Under the pieces are notes generated by a model, which ran no database searches, was not told the origin of the DNA, and saw nothing but the letters and a program-made list of their open reading frames with translations. From Tribonema minus (lineage: Eukaryota > Sar > Xanthophyceae > Tribonematales > Tribonemataceae), in contig JAFCMP010000123.1 in assembly GCA_017506865.1 (NCBI GenBank), forward strand, positions 124,001 through 188,000: a stretch of 64,000 bases of DNA, written 5' to 3'. This document shows positions 30,945-41,724 of this stretch, in pieces (within the stretch, counting starts at the first letter, position 1; each line of letters begins with the position of its first letter). The translations under genes were made by a program, and so were the position numbers.

Positions 30945-33900
30945 GTCAGTTTGGAAAGCTAGTCTGGTGGTTGATGTGACCACATTGTAAATTTCTGCCG
31001 TTTGTAGCATTGCGCTTCTGTGTTCAGGTCTCATGTCTTTCTGAAGACAATGATGGTACTAAACGTGAGGTTGAGTGCTGGCAGTGCTGCTGGTGCTGAC
31101 ACTGAAACTGCAACCCACAACATTGACCTATAACACTGATGGGTTGGGGTATCTTCAGAATGATTCGATGCTCTACTACGTCAGAACGCAGAGAGCAAAG
31201 CTGACCACCCTGCAGTGCCTGCGACAACGTGCTTATTGATGCTTTGCCTGAGACCTGGCTTATGTGACAGCCATAATCTTTCGGTATCACCACATGGAGC
31301 TGATGATAGCAAACAACGGCACTGCCACACGTCGACTTGCCTCGAGTGTTGGTCGTCAAGAGCCACTGGCAGCCGCGGTGCTGTCGAGCGCTTCTGCTTT
31401 AGTGAAAGCACGGACGTCGCTGCTGCAGCTTTAACGCCTGTTGCTTTTGCCGCCGGTTGCCTGCTGCTAGCAGCAGTGCCACTATGAAGACGCAGTGTCC
31501 AAGGTCGCGCTCGGGCAGTGGCAGCGGTGACTCACCCACGTACTTCACATCATCAGTTGAGCACTGCATCAGCCATTACAGCGCTCACAATCTGTCCTCT
31601 GCGTTTGTGACGCTGAGCCGACAGAAACGGGGCTACCTGGTGCTGCGGGGGACGGGCTACAGGAAGGAGCGCAAGGGGTCGCCCCTAGGTAACATCTTCA
31701 GGCAGTACTGCGATGCGAAAGCAGTGCCCTTTGTGAGCCTGGAACAGGTGCGTGACAGTTCACAGTTCACAGTTCACATCGGAGCTTCATAACCGCGGTT
31801 GAAACTGCATAGCTCAGATATATGGACCAGTATATTTATGTAGCACAGGGGTCGCCCCTGGGTAACATTTTCAGGCAGTACTGCGATGCGAAAGCAGTGC
31901 CCTTTGTGAGCCTGGATCAGGTGCGCGACAGTTCACAGTTCACAGTTCATTTGTCAACTTCATGCCCGCAGTCAAACTGTGTAGTTTATGTTTTTAGGTC
32001 AGTGTGTTCAGGCAGCATTGCAATGCACAAGTGGAACCTTTTGTAAGCGTAGGCCAGAGTTCAGGTTAACAACACTAGCGCGCAGTACAGCAACGAGCAC
32101 GCTGCAGTAGCGCTGCACTCCAGTTGGTTTCATCAGAGTGCATTGTCTAATTACACTGCAACAGCCTGCAGAAAGCTTCAAACGCAGTTCAGCAGTGCAC
32201 AGCCATGGCACACACCCAACCGCCTGCACTCCGCAGCACATGCTAACCGCGCCTGCATATGCACGCATCACCATGTACACACACACCCAGGTACGTAGAC
32301 AGCCCTGTGTGACAGCGCACAGCCAAGGTACACACCTGACCGCCTGCAGTCCGCAGCAAAGGCTAAGCGCGCTGCATATCCACACATCACCACGTACGCG
32401 CACACACCCAGGTTTGCTCACCCCCAGCGTACTGCCTCATGTTCACCTTGAACTGCGGCGCGCAGGCAGTAGGCATCAACGCGGTGGACGAAGTGCACGT
32501 GGACCTGTCCCCGCTGCGGCAGAGGGAGCTGGACGACGTCAAGCGCGAAATTGACGCGCTGGCGATGGAGTTTGGCGCCTCGCGCGTGGAGAGCGCGACA
32601 GTCGCAGCAGATCCGTTTCAGGTAGGGGGTACAGTTCTAGGGTAGTGTAGCATACGAGGTCAGAACACGAGCAGGGCTATCAAGCCTTTGCCCTGCCATA
32701 TTTTTATGGCAAGACCTCGTAACTGCCATTTTCACAAATGACCATGTGCTACAGAGTGCATGTGGGTGACGATGGCTTGGTTTGCGTTACCGTTTGCAGC
32801 GAGATAGCTTGATGCTGAGCAACAGCTGCAGACACGTTGCCCATAGTACGCCAAGCTGTGCCGCTCAGCTCTAAGCCTGGTCTCGCAGCGCATACCAGCA
32901 CAAGGAGTCGTAGCCTTCGTTTCAAATGCCTCAGTTTGTTGAGGCGTGGATGTTGCTGCTGCTGTGAAGCCCCCCCTTAGACACGTCAAATTGTGCCCAG
33001 GGCTTACTGCGGATCCCTGCAGCTCACACCAGCAAGAGGACGCGCTGCCCTTTGTTTGAAAATAAGCGCATACAAAAGAATTTGTCAAAGTGCGGATGCA
33101 GCTGCAGAAATACACTCCATCAGATGGAATGTTTGTCGATCGCTTGCTGCGTGCCTTGCGAGGCTGCAGCGCAGTTTCATTGGTGATCTCTGCTGACGGG
33201 CTGCGTCACTCGCTGTAGCTTGTGGTGCCCCTGCATGCACTTGGGCTGTGCGAATCGGCATATCCGTTTCAACTACAAATTGAAGCATGGTGCAGTTGCC
33301 TGTGCTCGCCACTGCAGAACTGCATCAGTTGAAGTGCGACTGCCATCACTTCAATGAATGCCGTGTGCCTGCTTCAATGTTGCAGTACGTTGACGACGAC
33401 GCTCTTGAAGATGACGTGATCTGGCGTCTGCCGCAAGTGGAGCTGGTATACACGGTGTCGACGCGTAAGCAGGTGAGTGCTTGTGCCCATCCCCTTGTGA
33501 TGACATACTGGGAGGCGTGTGAAAAGCCTCGTTCATGTGCTTGAAATGTGTAATTCATGGAATCGATTCAAAAGATCGTAGAGCTGTAGGTGACAAGGGG
33601 TGGTCAGTCGTCAAATTGAATGCCTTCCACCAATAACCGTGGTCGCTGCCGCTGCGGCAATTGGCCACGAGTCAAACACTGCCACCATATCCACAGAAGT
33701 CAAAAGACTTCTGTGTGCAAGGTTTTTGGCTTTTGCGGCATGGGTGTTCAGTATGACATACCTGGAGGCGTGCGGAGAGCCAGGCATGGGTGTTCAGTAT
33801 GACATACCTGGAGGCGTGCGGAGAGCCCTTGTTTAAGTACTTCAATCTGTAATTCATACTTCCCCCGGCTTGTCGGACACAACATGCCAGCTTTGAATAG

Positions 33901-34639
33901 GCATCTATCGAAATGTTGGGACAGAAGTCTGTCAGGTGGCACTGGCAGTGGACTGGCACTTGCAATTGCATTGCTACGTCCGGCGCAAAGATTGTTAAGT
34001 GGTAAGGCATCTTGCAAGTCGATCACCTGTCGTAACCCTATGCAGAACATTGACGGCCGGCTCAAGCACCGACATACAAGCATTGGTGAGGTAGATGACG
34101 ACTGTGATCCTGAACAAATGATGTAATTGAGGTTCCAGTACACTATAAATTTTGACTACACGCTTGCTTCGGAGAGTACTGCTATGCTACCACAGTATCA
34201 ACCTACAGTCTCGAGTATCACCATCTTGCTCTGACACCACTCAAGCTGCTGCAGTGCTGTTGGTGTTTTGGTTTGAATCACAACACAATCACTTCAACGG
34301 GTACGTATGCACTGCAGCCCTGCTTTGCAACAAAGCCGGCAGTGCTTTCTGCCCTATTTACGCGGAACCTGCAGCACACCATTGCAAGCCAGGCATTATA
34401 GACCACTCAATGAGTTATAAAATGGCTGCCATTAAGATAATGTTATTACAAGGGCCAACATTGCCCCTCTTGTTGACAACATTGAGACATGCGCCATCTT
34501 CACTGTGCAGGCAAAGGAGCTTGGCGAGAAACTGTTTGCCTATTGGCTTGACAGGAACACCCACTGGCAGGAAGAGCGAGATGGCGATGCAGCAGAGATT
34601 GAGGATCGAGTCGATGCACCATTAGATCTAATTGCATAG
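30615..34639 (+). CDS. Conserved protein of unknown function, five exons, 274 residues
   Basis: Exons 30615-30944, 31625-31747, 32466-32621, 33386-33472 and 34511-34639 all join in phase 0 with GT-AG borders and end at TAG. The N-terminus (about 55 residues, Ala/Ser/Arg-rich, few acidic) resembles an organelle transit peptide. The core has KKRGTGSRGVCHRLN and LRGTGYRKERKGSPL, basic blocks that I believe recur in uncharacterised algal and plant proteins. The C-terminus is acidic. No catalytic motif recognised. Divergent from the ABCG gene. Exon 3 to exon 4 is the least certain join. Confidence 0.75.
31625..31747 (+). CDS. Unknown gene, exon 2
   Basis: 41 codons, KRGYLVLRGTGYRKERKG to FVSLEQ, donor GTGCGT. 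The 3' part is copied downstream. Confidence 0.8.
31840..32060 (+). repeat. Copies of exon 2 3' end with donor
   Basis: 31845-31935 is a near-perfect copy of the GSPLGNIFRQYCDAKAVPF-coding part, its GTGCG donor and following intron. 31995-32060 is a much more diverged third copy. Confidence 0.9.
32195..32415. repeat. Two tandem units of about 125 bp
   Basis: Minisatellite in intron 2 of the plus-strand gene, ending just before the exon 3 acceptor region. Confidence 0.8.
32466..32621 (+). CDS. Unknown gene, exon 3
   Basis: 52 codons, AVGINAVDEVHVDLSPLRQR to ADPFQ, donor GTAGGG; helical, charged sequence. Confidence 0.72.
33386..33472 (+). CDS. Unknown gene, exon 4
   Basis: 29 codons, acidic YVDDDALEDDVIWRLP to STRKQ, donor GTGAGT. 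Confidence 0.7.
33556..33730 (-). repeat. Dispersed repeat, copy B
   Basis: Reverse-oriented relative of 21958-22135, inside intron 4 of the plus-strand gene. Confidence 0.7.
34511..34639 (+). CDS. Unknown gene, last exon
   Basis: 42 codons plus TAG, AKELGEKLFAYWLDRN to APLDLIA. The acceptor TGTGCAG fits phase 0. Confidence 0.72.
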   Translation, partial: AKELGEKLFAYWLDRNTHWQEERDGDAAEIEDRVDAPLDLIA

Positions 34640-35316
34640 GTGATGTGCTGGCTCGTGCACATGCGATTTGCGGTTGATCGCGCTGATGTACTTAGTTTCT
34701 CAGGCTCGATGACATGATGTTCATGTACTTGTCAATACAAGCAGAAGATTACATATGCTCTGTTTCCCAAGTACACCAGAATATAACTGCATTCGGGTTT
34801 TCTAGTCTAGAGTGTATTCTTGCTTGCTGGTTGCTGCTGTTGTGTGTATTGTGGCAGCTCATTGTTGCCCTGGCTGTCATAGCTTTGCCTGCGATGTGCA
34901 CGGTGAATCGACTCAGGGCATGTCAGCAAGTGTGATCTCACCAAGCAGGTCATCATGCTTCTGCTCAAACAGCATTGGCAATAGCAACAGCAGCAATTGC
35001 AGCAGCAGGAGCGGCAGTGGTGGCGCCCCTACACCTGAGCAGTGAGAATGTCTGAACAGCATTGACACCAACACCAACACAAGCCTTCACACATGAGCGC
35101 ACCACCTGCGGGGAGGGTACATTTGCATGTGTTTGCGTGAAGCCATAGAAATGTAACAGGGCCCTTGCAATGTTGCTTCCTATGCAGCCTGCAGGGGCAC
35201 TCCTCACTCTGATCACGGGATACTCGCCAAAGTCTTGGTTACATGAAACGAGACCGATCAAATGAAAGTGAGAGATTGTTGAACCTAGTACCAGCTCACA
35301 AAGTTGAGAACTCCAT
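34640..35316. other. Intergenic, nothing recognised
   Basis: Short CAG/AGC-type repeats near 34960-35030; no convincing gene. Confidence 0.5.
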
Positions 35317-36525
35317 CTAGATGTAACCGTAGTCGTTGAATGTCAATTGCGAAAATAGATATGGCGCGGGGCACCCATTTTCACGGGCCCACTCGACTAT
35401 GTGGCGCTGACCGCAGCGTATGACGTCACTGTTCCAGGGGCACCCGGCGGCGCGTGCCCACTGCAGTATGTGCAGGTGTCCGCGACTGCCAGCTTTGAGG
35501 CAGGTGTCCTCGTCCCACGGGCAGCTGTGCTCGCGCGCCCACTGCAGCATGGTCAGGTTGCCACTGGCAGCAATGTGGCTGCATGTCCGCGCATCCCAGG
35601 GGCACGCATGGGCATGCAGCCACCGCAGCAGCGACCAGTCGCCGTGGCGGGCAGCCTCCGTGCAAGTTTGCTCGTCCCACTGGCAGGGGCACCCGTTAGC
35701 GTGCGCCCAGCGCAGGGCGCCGCCGTCGCGCCTTTTCGCCAGAGCTGCGCAGGTGCGCGCGTCGCAGGGGCAGCCGTTAGCTCGCGCCCACTGCAGCACC
35801 TCCAGATGCCCCTTCTCCGCAGCATTGCTGCACGTCCGCTGATCCCAGGGGCAGCCGTTTGCATGCGCCCACTGCAGCACATTGAGGTGCCCCTTCTCTG
35901 CAGCAGTGCTGCATGTCTGCTCGTCCCAGGGGCAGCCATTGGCTCGCGCCCACTGCACCACCTCCAGATGCCCCTTCTCCGCAGCACAGCTGCAGGTGCT
36001 CGCGTCCCAGCCGCAGCCGTTTGCTCGGGCCCACTGCAGCATTGCGAGGTGGCCACCTGCTGCAGCGGATTGGCAGACGTCGCTGCTGCCCCAGGAGCAG
36101 CCGTTGGCGTGCACCCACTGCAGTATCTCGAGGTGTCCGCTGCTTGCCGCATAAGTGCTTACGTCATCGTCCCAGGGGCAGCCGTTCGCGCGCGCCCACT
36201 GCAGCACCGAAAGGTTCCCTCCTCTGGCAGCATTGTTGCACGTGTAGGCGTTCCATTCACAGCCGGTGTCGCGCAGCCACTGCAGCACCTCGAGGTGACC
36301 GCCCGCCGCAGCACTGTCGCATGCCTCCATGCCTGCGGCATAGCCGTCCTGCACCAGCCACAGTGACTGCAGCAGCTGCAGATGTGCCCTGGGAGGGATG
36401 AGGCGCCATGCCAAATCGCACCTTGCAGTGAGACAGGCACCAAGCAAAATTGACATGCAAGATATGGCCAAAATATTCAATAAAAAAACAATGCAAACGG
36501 TCAATCGCAGAAAACAACACTGCAT
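35317..36525 (-). CDS. Ankyrin-repeat protein, 402 residues
   Basis: After a hydrophobic N-terminus (residues 1-33, possible signal anchor) and a short linker come about 12 ankyrin-like units of 27 residues, each of the form (C)-x-x-AA-x-x-GHLEVLQWARANGCPWD. The units are very regular, which suggests recent expansion or gene conversion. Ankyrin proteins bind other proteins; the partner is unknown. The hydrophobic start could be intronic read-through, since the sequence after residue 35 resembles a more usual start for this family. A large open frame on the other strand is a shadow of the repeats. Confidence 0.82.
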   Translation of the reverse strand: MQCCFLRLTVCIVFLLNILAISCMSILLGACLTARCDLAWRLIPPRAHLQLLQSLWLVQDGYAAGMEACDSAAAGGHLEVLQWLRDTGCEWNAYTCNNAARGGNLSVLQWARANGCPWDDDVSTYAASSGHLEILQWVHANGCSWGSSDVCQSAAAGGHLAMLQWARANGCGWDASTCSCAAEKGHLEVVQWARANGCPWDEQTCSTAAEKGHLNVLQWAHANGCPWDQRTCSNAAEKGHLEVLQWARANGCPCDARTCAALAKRRDGGALRWAHANGCPCQWDEQTCTEAARHGDWSLLRWLHAHACPWDARTCSHIAASGNLTMLQWAREHSCPWDEDTCLKAGSRGHLHILQWARAAGCPWNSDVIRCGQRHIVEWARENGCPAPYLFSQLTFNDYGYI

Positions 36526-36893
36526 GCATCAAATGGGGACGCTGTGGCTTGTCATGCAGCATGTCTGCACGCTGACAGCTGTACTTAGGGTATTTCTCAG
36601 ACTGAGCCATGCGTACTTCTCAGACTTAGCAATGCATGTGAATGTGAGGACTGACTGCATATGCTCATGCAATCATCAGACAACCAGGTCTGTTGTGGGC
36701 TGCAGTAGCGGCCTTATGCTTACCTTTATTGGGGCTCAACTCTCAAGCACCTGTACCCCAATCTGCTGAATCAGCAGATATTCATCAGATGAACATGCGC
36801 ATACCACCAGGCATTCAAGGTAGCAAACTCTCCTCAAACCGTGCATTTTTTGTGTGCAGTGCCATGCAAGCGCTGGAATTGGTGAAGTACAAG

Positions 36894-37506
36894 TTCAGGG
36901 CCCATCATGGTGACCTTGGCCTGCATGAAAACTTTGAGATGGAGTCTGCGTGGAGCTGGGTGGCCCTTAGAAGGGTCTGTCTGTGGGGGGAGAGTCTTGC
37001 AGCTTTGTTTGGTATCCCTGCTAGTGTGTGGGGGACAGTCGCTTGCGGATGCTTTGTTGGGGGTGATATGGGAGGCCCGGTGAACCACCGTCCCGCTGAT
37101 CAAGGAGGCGATGCTTTGCTTAGTTATATAGCCTTTGATTCTAGCGTCAGCGCCTGGCGCCCAGTGACTCCCTCTGGTTATCTTTATGATATCGGGGTTG
37201 ACGTAGATAGCCACAATCTCCAGTTCAGGGCCCATTATGGTGACCTTGGCCTGCATGAAAACTTTGAGATGGAGTCTGCTTGGAGCTGGGTGGCCCTAAG
37301 ACGGGTCTGTCTGTGGGGGGAGAGTCTTGTAGCTTTGTTTGGTATCCCTGCTAGTATGTGGGGGACAGTCGCTTGCGGGTGCTTTGTTGGGGGTGATGTG
37401 GGGGGCGGGGTGTGGCGTGCAAGCTTTGCATGCTACATCCAAGAGTGAGAACAAGGCGACACACCTACAACATGGCATTTCCACAGCCACAAGTGGAATA
37501 TAATAA
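36894..37506. mobile_element. 613 bp insertion with 9 bp target duplication
   Basis: Flanked by AAGTACAAG at 36885-36893 and 37507-37515 and absent from the duplicated locus near 47450. Contains two direct repeats of about 190 bp (36894-37085 and 37219-37412). The right end is A/T-rich (ATATAATAA). A long open plus-strand frame crosses it but matches nothing I know. Confidence 0.72.
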
Positions 37507-37617
37507 AAGTACAAGAAGCAAAAACACTGCGGATGCACATTAAGAGTATACCATGCATGTATGTATACAGTCTCTGAGGTACAAAATCTTATGTGTTCGA
37601 AAATCTATTCACCTTCT

Positions 37618-39093
37618 TCACCTGCTGGCAGCAGCGGCCGCGAGATACTTCTTCACGTTGTTGCCGCTGGCCTGGATGGTATCATATTCCGCGTAGGCAG
37701 CCATGGCATTTGCAATTGCGCTCCTTGCGCCTGCGACACCCAGCTGCGCGGCCACACAACTGCTTTTGCTCAGAACTATCATAGCGTCAATGGCTGCCTT
37801 CACGGTGTCTTCGACTAATTCGATTTGCTCGTCCCTGGACTGTTGCAGAAGATCTCGCAGTGTGCCTACAATGGCCTCGCAAGCCCCTGCACGAGCCAGA
37901 CGTTCAAGGGCGACCGGGTCGACAGAGCTATGATCATCGCTGCTCGCCAGGCACCTAATCGACGCCAGGCAAAATATGTGCACCACTGCGGTGTGGCCCT
38001 CCCAATCCTCCGGCATTGGCAATGCTGTGAGGGCCGCCGGTACGGCCTCGCATGCACCTGCCTCCCGCAACCTGGCGCAGGCAACCTTGCCGCTCTCTGC
38101 AAGTGAGCAGATGGCGTTGACTGCGCTGGTCAGGCCCGTCAGGGAGTCGCCTTCGTCGCACAGATTTGTCCCAGTATGCGCTCGTGCAGCCGCCACCACT
38201 TGCTGCGCCGCGCCTGCCGCCACCAGCTGCACTGCGGCGCCGTGTGCTGCAAGACATGACACCGCATCCAGGACCAGGGAAGCTTCTGCGTGCGCTAGAG
38301 AAATAGCGCGAAGCGCTGCGGTAACTGCAGCAATGGCGCCAGCAGTTAAGAACTGCGCAGTAACAGCTTCGCTGCCGTTTGCGTCTCTGTCAGTGTCTAT
38401 CAGCGCCGCCAGCGCCGACAGTGATTGCAGTAGCATGTCCTTGTCGAAGTTGTGTGCTTTGATGAAGGCGACGACTGCTTGAGCGCCGCCTGCGGTGCAG
38501 AAGGCCAGTGCCTCTGCACTGGTCCAGGCCCTGGCAAGCAACTCCACTGCTTCCAGCACAGCGGCCACTGTGTCTGGATCGCGGCAGTGGTTCTGCAGTG
38601 CCCTCAAAACAACGCCGTCAGCACGAGCGGACATTAACAAATTCTTGACCGCGAGGTGCTCAGTGGCGTCTCCGTCGCTCACACTCAAATCGAGAATATT
38701 TTTAATACAGCAAGCTCCGCACAGCTGAATGTCGGAGTTGAAGGCGTGCTCTCGCATTGACGCCACCACCGAGGGGCACAAGCCCGCTGCGTTGAACCTC
38801 TGCCAGTTGCATGCTAGCTTGTACACCAGCGCACTTGCGGCTCTCAGAGCAGCTTGCTGGACACTGGCGACCTTACGATGCACATTCAGCGCGGCAGCTA
38901 TGGCCTCACATGCTCCGGCCCTGCCAAGCTCGCGCGCGGCAATTCGGAATCCCCCAAAACCGGTACTGTGGATGATCGTGTCGATAGCACGTGCCCCCCA
39001 GAGCTGCTCGCTGGCACAGCCGGAGAACTTGTGCATCATCCCCACGACATGAAGATGGCATGGCTGTGGTGCGTGCTGCGGTTGCGCTGCCAT
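37618..39093 (-). CDS. Armadillo/HEAT-like repeat protein
   Basis: About 491 residues from the ATG at 39093; the frame is open to 39276 without another ATG. Consecutive helical units of about 40-45 residues such as GACEAIAAALNVH, LRALQNHCRDPDTVAAVLEA and GGAQAVVAFIKAHNF are typical of armadillo folds in protein binding. No other domain. A truncated paralogue lies at 47531-48529, which supports it as a real gene. The short N-terminus before the repeats is His/Pro/Gln-rich. Confidence 0.82.
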   Translation of the reverse strand: MAAQPQHAPQPCHLHVVGMMHKFSGCASEQLWGARAIDTIIHSTGFGGFRIAARELGRAGACEAIAAALNVHRKVASVQQAALRAASALVYKLACNWQRFNAAGLCPSVVASMREHAFNSDIQLCGACCIKNILDLSVSDGDATEHLAVKNLLMSARADGVVLRALQNHCRDPDTVAAVLEAVELLARAWTSAEALAFCTAGGAQAVVAFIKAHNFDKDMLLQSLSALAALIDTDRDANGSEAVTAQFLTAGAIAAVTAALRAISLAHAEASLVLDAVSCLAAHGAAVQLVAAGAAQQVVAAARAHTGTNLCDEGDSLTGLTSAVNAICSLAESGKVACARLREAGACEAVPAALTALPMPEDWEGHTAVVHIFCLASIRCLASSDDHSSVDPVALERLARAGACEAIVGTLRDLLQQSRDEQIELVEDTVKAAIDAMIVLSKSSCVAAQLGVAGARSAIANAMAAYAEYDTIQASGNNVKKYLAAAAASR

Positions 39094-40143
39094 GATGGGC
39101 TCACCAGTGCGCCCTCTGCTTCTGCTGAAGCTCCCCGAGACCCTGGCGATGGAAGGCTGCAGACCGCAGAGGCCGAACGGACACGGTGAGCACGTCAGTG
39201 ACGACGCAACATGGTCGTACGGCAATGCAGCCTGTGACAGCACAGTCTGATGTGAGATCTGAAGTTCTGCCGCCAATAAACGATAGAGGCCGCAAGGTAG
39301 CTGGACCAGGATGCTGTGGGAGCTGCTTGAGGGTTGGCAGGAATCTCACAACTGCTGTCAGCACAGCATTCTTGATGTCTAGCGATAGCTTGGGGTCACA
39401 CAATCAAGCATAGCAGAGCCCATCAAGCACAGCAGCGCGCACTGTGCGACGTCTGGATGAAGGCTGCGCATTTGCTGAGGTTCCACATGCATGTAGCAGC
39501 CTGTAAAACCTCTGTCACCCTTCAAAAATGTTGTCACACTGAATGTAAAGTAGTCAGCTGATGCCATTAATGAACATTGTAGAAACGCTTCTGTGCTACT
39601 TGAGTTTGCAGCACATCACAACCCCAGCAGACTTGTGCAGATTTTAGCTCCCAATCGAGAGCCGAAAATGTCGACTGCACATGCATCAACCGCTATAAAT
39701 CGAAAACGAACTTCCTGCAGTCGAGTCCCACCCGATGAACACTCAGAAACCAGCCCCGGAAGGCACAAAGTACTGCTCTCGTCAGTGCTTGTGCTTTTGA
39801 TGTGCAACCACCAGAACTGTGCCTGCGACGATGCGGCACACGCTGCCGACGATTTGATCTGCGAAATAGAAACACCAAACTGCGAGCTGTTGCTGTTGCG
39901 AACGTCAGTGGCGCTGGCGATCCATGCCCTTGTAAGAGTACAGCCTCTGACCTGTGTGTGTGTTGTACTGCACCGCGCGGCACCCTGATGTATATTTCCC
40001 ACGCTCCCTTGTTGAGGATGTATGCCGACGAGGATCGCTTGGGCTGACTGCTCGCGTACCCGGCGTTCGTGCGAAAGTTTTTGGTGCGAGTTGGCGTCTC
40101 AGCACCTCAACTTCAAGTTAGTTCAAGTTGAAGATCGCCGGAT
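39094..40143. other. Intergenic, no gene recognised
   Basis: Open frames on both strands at 39593-40002 have no recognisable similarity and overlap each other; not called as genes. Confidence 0.45.
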
Positions 40144-40703
40144 AAAGTTTACTGCGGATTTCACAATGAATTGAGAAAACAAAAACAAGAAAACTCGATG
40201 GAAAACAAGAAAAACACGATGGAAAACACGATGAAAACCAAGCAAGAAAACAAGAATCGAGCCGAAGAGACACACTTGAAGCTGCATGGTAGGAACAGGC
40301 TGCTTGTAAACCTGATGTAAGCGAGCGCCGAGTGCAGCAATCTATTAAATGATGCATTCTGTTGGCGCTTAGCGGATGGCGCGCCGCCAAACGACCCACA
40401 GCGCGTGTTACTCAAGAGCAGCATTTGGGCGGGTTATTTCACACAGCTGAGACGCCCGGCATGCAAAGTGCACTAGAACGCAGCAGCAAGGCGTGCAATC
40501 GAATGCTGACATGTTTAAAGCGCTGCGCATGCGCTGATCTTGTGCAATACGACCGTGCGGCTCTCCAGGTTGCCGTGAATGCATCGTGTTTTTCATCGTG
40601 TTTTCCATCGTGTTTTGCATCGTGTTTTCGTGTTTTTCATCGTGTTTTCTTGTTTTTGTTTTCCCAACAGGTCTCATTCATTGTGCAATCCGCAGTAAAT
40701 TTG
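40144..40703. mobile_element. Fold-back element with inverted arms
   Basis: Arms 40144-40245 and 40580-40703 are inverted copies sharing TTTACTGCGGATT, an A-rich AACAAAAACAAGAAAAC block and a short ACGATGGAAAAC repeat. About 335 bp of unrelated sequence lies between. Probably a non-autonomous fold-back or MITE-like element. Confidence 0.68.
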
Positions 40704-41285
40704 CATTTTTTTTGTTTTAAACGCGCCCCGGCCCGGCGTACTTGGCGCGCGCCTCCACCTGCACCCAACAGCATGATAATCATCGATGCGCAGACTCGAC
40801 GCACACATAGCAGGTAACGAATGCCAGCCAGCCGACGCTGATAAAAATCAACGACATGGAAATAGGTGACTGTGCGGCGTGCAGTCGCGGATGTGGGCCT
40901 CCTCCAGATAATGTCCGCAGCCGCCGAAAACAATCTTGCCTGGTGTCCCCTCACAACTGTGAGGAAACAACCGTGCTGCCTCCATTAGAGTACGCAATTG
41001 CGAGCTGCAAGGTGTAGGTTTGCCTGCCGCCCGTAGCAGTAGAGCGTGTAATAAGATCGCAACGATGCTACCATAGCAGCTTTTCTTCCAATGTAGTCAG
41101 GCTATCAGTGAAGTCGTACAGGTATGAAATGCGTTGCATTGACCACCTGGGTGCACAAACCTTGAATGCATGCATTCTGCCTACTGAGGAATGGTCCATA
41201 TTCATGAGCTGTTGTTGCACATCTGCTCATGCATCAATGTAACGATACCTCAAACTGACTCCACTTCAAATGTGAAATAATGCAA
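40704..41285. other. Intergenic, nothing recognised
   Basis: No coding similarity or repeats noted. Confidence 0.45.
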
Positions 41286-41400
41286 TTTTTTCATTAATTC
41301 TCGCGTAGGGCGCGAAAGAGCCCAGATGATGTATGTCCAGCCCGCTACCACAAACTACATGTGTCTAGTAAAACCCTGAAAGTGTCCGACATGAGTGTCG
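41286..41400 (-). mobile_element. Diverged 3' fragment of the R2-like element
   Basis: Matches the element end at 41617-41730, with the shared block GGCGCGAAAGAGCCCAGATGA, then diverges. Confidence 0.72.
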
Positions 41401-41724
41401 GCATCAGTGTCACACAGGTATCGAGATGCGTTGCGTCGACAACACTGGGCGCACACATAGCACAAGAAACATACATTTATGCAATGCAACAGGGAAGTGC
41501 AAACACAGATGCACCGCATGCGTCAGATGGAGATGCTGTGGCTTGCCATGCAAAATATGTCTGCACGGTGGCAGCTGTCTAGGGTATATCTCAGATTTAG
41601 CCATGGCATGCAGTACTTTTTATTAATTCTCGCTCAGGGCGCGAAAAAGCCCAGATGATTGGCATCTAGCTGTAAGGAATCTACATGTCGTATGACAGTC
41701 TGAAAGTGTCGCAACGACAACCAC

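Noticed and set aside
35401-36366. Long plus-strand frame of 321 residues
   Set aside because: Antisense shadow of the ankyrin repeats, which keep all frames open through GC-rich codons.
36693-37448. 251-residue plus-strand frame as a gene
   Set aside because: It spans an insertion boundary and an internal duplication and has no recognisable similarity; treated as part of the inserted element.
39593-40002. Overlapping frames of about 130 residues on both strands
   Set aside because: No similarity, no splice support, and mutual overlap.
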